A DNA stretch of 64,000 bases from NCBI GenBank assembly GCA_040954595.2, contig CM082590.2, positions 2,480,001-2,544,000 of the forward strand. The letters are read 5' to 3'. Within the stretch, counting starts at the first letter, position 1. The number at the start of each line of letters is the position of its first letter. The stretch is from Balanoglossus misakiensis. Lineage: Eukaryota; Hemichordata. Shown one piece after another: positions 61,858 to 64,000 of the stretch. Both the position numbers and the translations under genes were made by a program. The notes under the pieces were generated by a model. The model was not told where the DNA came from, ran no database searches, and saw only the letters and a list, made by a program, of their open reading frames with translations.

Positions 61858-62726
61858 TGCATGCCACTGGCCCAATAAAGCATGATACCCCTTGCAGGGA
61901 ATCGTGATGTAATTAGTGTCCTATTGAAGTCAATCACAGACTTTGTTTTTCCAATGATTGGTCAAAGGATACATATGTGTGATTAAAGGTCTAATGCCAT
62001 GCCCTATACAACCACGCGTAAAATCACTATTTGGGTCTTGAAGTTAACGTATGTTACTATCTTGCAATGCGTTTTGCCCCTTGTGCTTAGATAACAAGCA
62101 AGTAAAAGTGGCGGGTGGGCGTGTACCCCTAACCCAACCCAGTCGAGTTTTTTCGGCTTTTCGAAGTTCAGTCGAAGGCTTATCTTGATGTGGACAAATA
62201 GTCTTTCACACCTTTGTAAATCCTCTGCCTGTAATGTAAGGCAAGGGCTTCCTTTGCTTTGAACACTGTTTATATAGCTTGTCTTTGTCTGTGGACTTAA
62301 TTACTCATGGACTGCTAATTACACTTTACTGTTAGCAGAATGGTACACTAGGACGTAGTGTACTTGTTTGTCCATATGCAACTACCTTCGCCTGGCTCGA
62401 GTGCGAAGTGGCTCCCTGATCACAGGCATGAAAAAAGGGGGCAAATTCCGGCATTCGCGCACATTTTTCGGAACCGACACAATAGGCAATGCATAGACAG
62501 GTACCCTAGGTGAGCTTTTGACGTGGAAAAATGAAAACTTTCCAAAGCATGGCATTAGACCTTTAAGGATTGGTACCATTTTAAATTTAAATTAGCCTTG
62601 CCTTTACTATAACCTTACACACAATCGCCATTGTTCAGTTTATGTCAGTGACTTTAAGGGGGATGGTAGTTACATCACAATTCCCAGCAAGAGCTATCAG
62701 GCTTTATTGGGCCAGTGGCATGCATG
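61858..62726. mobile_element. Inverted-repeat element (outer), interrupted by another element
   Basis: The left arm TGCATGCCACTGGCCCAATA (61859 on) and the right arm ending GGGCCAGTGGCATGCAT (62725) are complementary over about 55 bp, including GGGAATCGTGATGTAA and TTACATCACAATTCCC. Removing the inner element (61983-62566) leaves about 285 bp, a usual MITE size. Confidence 0.7.
61983..62566. mobile_element. TTAA-flanked inverted-repeat element (inner)
   Basis: The ends read TTAA AGGTCTAATGCCATG and CATGGCATTAGACCT TTAA: 15-bp perfect terminal inverted repeats with TTAA on both sides. The interior has no recognisable coding sequence. It is nested between the arms of the outer element, so it arrived later. 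Confidence 0.78.
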
Positions 62727-62769
62727 ACTCTTGATGTTAGTTTTGGAAGTGGAAAAAATATGGCTATAT

Positions 62770-62970
62770 ACTGTAAAACATGAAATTTTCGCAACGGGAA
62801 ATTTTCATAATATCAAATGTGGCAACTGTTATGCAACGATTAATTTTCGCATTCTCGAATTTCAATTCATCATTATTTCTGAAAAACATGTTTACGCGAC
62901 TTTTTAGTTTCGTGTTTTTTTAGCACTTGCATGATTCGGGCGAATTTATCTCTCATGAAAATTTCCCATT
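62770..62970. repeat. 'CTGTAAAACATGAAATTTTCGC' type dispersed repeat
   Basis: The sequence has repeated GAAATTTTCGC / GAATTTTCGC-like words in both orientations (62781, 62803, 62842 and GCGAATTT at 62940). This resembles a short inverted-repeat element common in aquatic invertebrate genomes, from memory. Boundaries are approximate. Confidence 0.45.
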
Positions 62971-62979
62971 TTACATACA

Positions 62980-63460
62980 TCCTAAGTATCATTTTTTCAC
63001 ACCAGAAGACAATGCACAGTTGCTTTGTGTATGGCATACTTTGTATTACAATAGACACTGACAACTAGTTACATCCTCCCAGCATACAAATATGGTTATA
63101 TTGAAATAAGGCATTATGATGGAAACAATGTAAAGCTAATGCAAGAATTAGTACAGACCGAGTATATTATGTTACTACACTGGAATAACAATTTCGTGTT
63201 ATTTGATCTGTTTAAATTTTTTTTTTTAAATCAAGGAACACTGAAGAATGAGTGGAGGTGATAGCTTTGGAATGGATATGTCTGTATACAGTAAATGAGA
63301 GTGATAAATATTCCAAATCCCCAATACTTGACTGTCTGGAAAAAACCTTGAGAATTTTCTGACATTTCTTTGGGCATCTGGGTTTCATTTAGTATATAGA
63401 AGTTACAACGGTAATGAAGGCATGAACAGTCTCCTGTTCATTATAGTCAGTTTCCTGTAA
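62980..63460. other. No feature recognised
   Basis: AT-rich sequence with no motif-bearing frame; a T-rich stretch lies near 63216-63227. Confidence 0.4.
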
Positions 63461-63464
63461 GAAT

Positions 63465-63713
63465 TTATTGATTCGGAATATCAAAAAGACTCATGTCAAC
63501 AGCCAGCAGATTACTACATGATTGTTGCAGTGTTTGTTGCATGCTGGGTGCCAAGTCCATCTGAGGTACCTGTGGTCGCGGCCGTGGCTGTTGTCCTAGT
63601 TACAGCTGTTGTTGTTGTTGTTGTGATAACTGTTGCTGTTGTTGTTGTTGTTGCCATGTTTGTTGTTGTGGTGGTGGAATGGTTGCTTTTGTTCCGCTGG
63701 CTTGTTGCTGCTG
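63465..63713 (-). pseudogene. Candidate glutamine-rich exon with an in-frame TAA
   Basis: On the minus strand an acceptor-like TATTTAACTGCAG precedes a frame rich in CAA and CAG: QQQQASGTKATIPPPQQQ, then long Gln runs, SQQQQQQL, and a TAA at 63602-63600. The same frame then stays open for 44 codons (LGQQPRPRPQVPQMDLAPSM and on) to a second TAA at 63467-63465. Coactivator-like proteins have such Gln/Pro-rich segments, but no domain is seen. The valine- and threonine-rich readings of the same repeat are shadows. It could be a decayed or edge exon of a gene to the right, or a CAA microsatellite only. Confidence 0.3.
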
Positions 63714-64000
63714 CTGCAGTTAAATACAAACAAAACAGTTTTCTTTTAAAGTCACTTCACAGCAAATGGCAATGTATCAGGAGACACTTCTTTTTAATTT
63801 TCTTTACATTTGTCAATCAGACTGAAATTTAGGGCGGCATATAGTTAGTTACTGTACAATGGGAAATTGATTTAGGCTGTGTCTAAAATTGATGGTTAGT
63901 TTCAGGACCCCTGTTGACCTAATTAATTATGTACACTCCTAATTCTAGGCTAACCAATAGATCTAGAAGTTTAGATTTTGTAGGACATAGATCAGTTTAG

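Noticed and set aside
63518-63832. Plus-strand valine-rich frame resembling a membrane protein
   Set aside because: It is a GTT/GTG reading of the same low-complexity repeat; the composition follows from the microsatellite.

Overview
This is eukaryotic, animal-type DNA. It is AT-rich, has GT..AG introns, a Ty3/gypsy LTR retrotransposon, TTAA-flanked inverted-repeat elements, a tRNA-derived SINE head and long satellite arrays, and it has no operons. The overall look (gypsy element with two zinc knuckles, a transposase-like multi-exon gene family that I remember from aquatic animals, GACGGAC microsatellites after an 'agaagattttt' repeat) suggests an aquatic invertebrate such as a mollusc, lancelet, hemichordate or similar. 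The sequence alone does not fix the species.

Layout. (1) 1-3033: the 5' part of a minus-strand Ty3/gypsy retrotransposon: LTR, primer-binding site, gag with two CCHC knuckles, protease, RT and RNase H, running off the left edge. A one-base shift separates gag-pro from RT. (2) 3292-9051: a minus-strand gene assembled by hand from ten exons (542 codons with every junction in phase). It encodes a transposase-like protein with an acidic N-terminal half and a DDE-like core. Its 3' exons are missing from the window. The retrotransposon lies downstream in the same orientation, a TTAA-flanked inverted-repeat element sits 14 bp past one splice donor, and a foldback element occupies another intron. (3) 9164-13440: mixed mobile fragments: foldback elements, a SINE, degenerate duplications and a palindromic insertion. 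(4) about 13585-32078: an 18.5 kb satellite of about 190-bp monomers, with a roughly 6.7 kb higher-order repeat. It is flanked at a distance by two direct copies of a 600-700 bp AT-rich repeat (9672 and 32848). (5) 33.7-34.3 kb: a 54-bp minisatellite. (6) about 34.4-51.7 kb: a second complex repeat of about 0.9 kb units, carrying nested 116-bp tandem expansions and one 146-bp tandem array. (7) 51.2-55.5 kb: a recent, apparently identical tandem duplication with exon-like open frames. (8) 55.5-64 kb: degenerate repeats, a GC-richer island, nested inverted-repeat elements, and a glutamine-rich exon candidate at the right edge.

The only genes I can support are the gypsy polyprotein and the transposase-like gene. 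Nearly everything from 9.3 to 51.7 kb is repeat DNA, and the short open frames there are by-products of the repeats. The most notable points are the two independent higher-order satellites, the dense TGATGCAA-type sites in the first satellite, the co-occurrence of three TTAA-flanked elements with a transposase-like gene, and the mobile-element arm just upstream of that gene's start codon.
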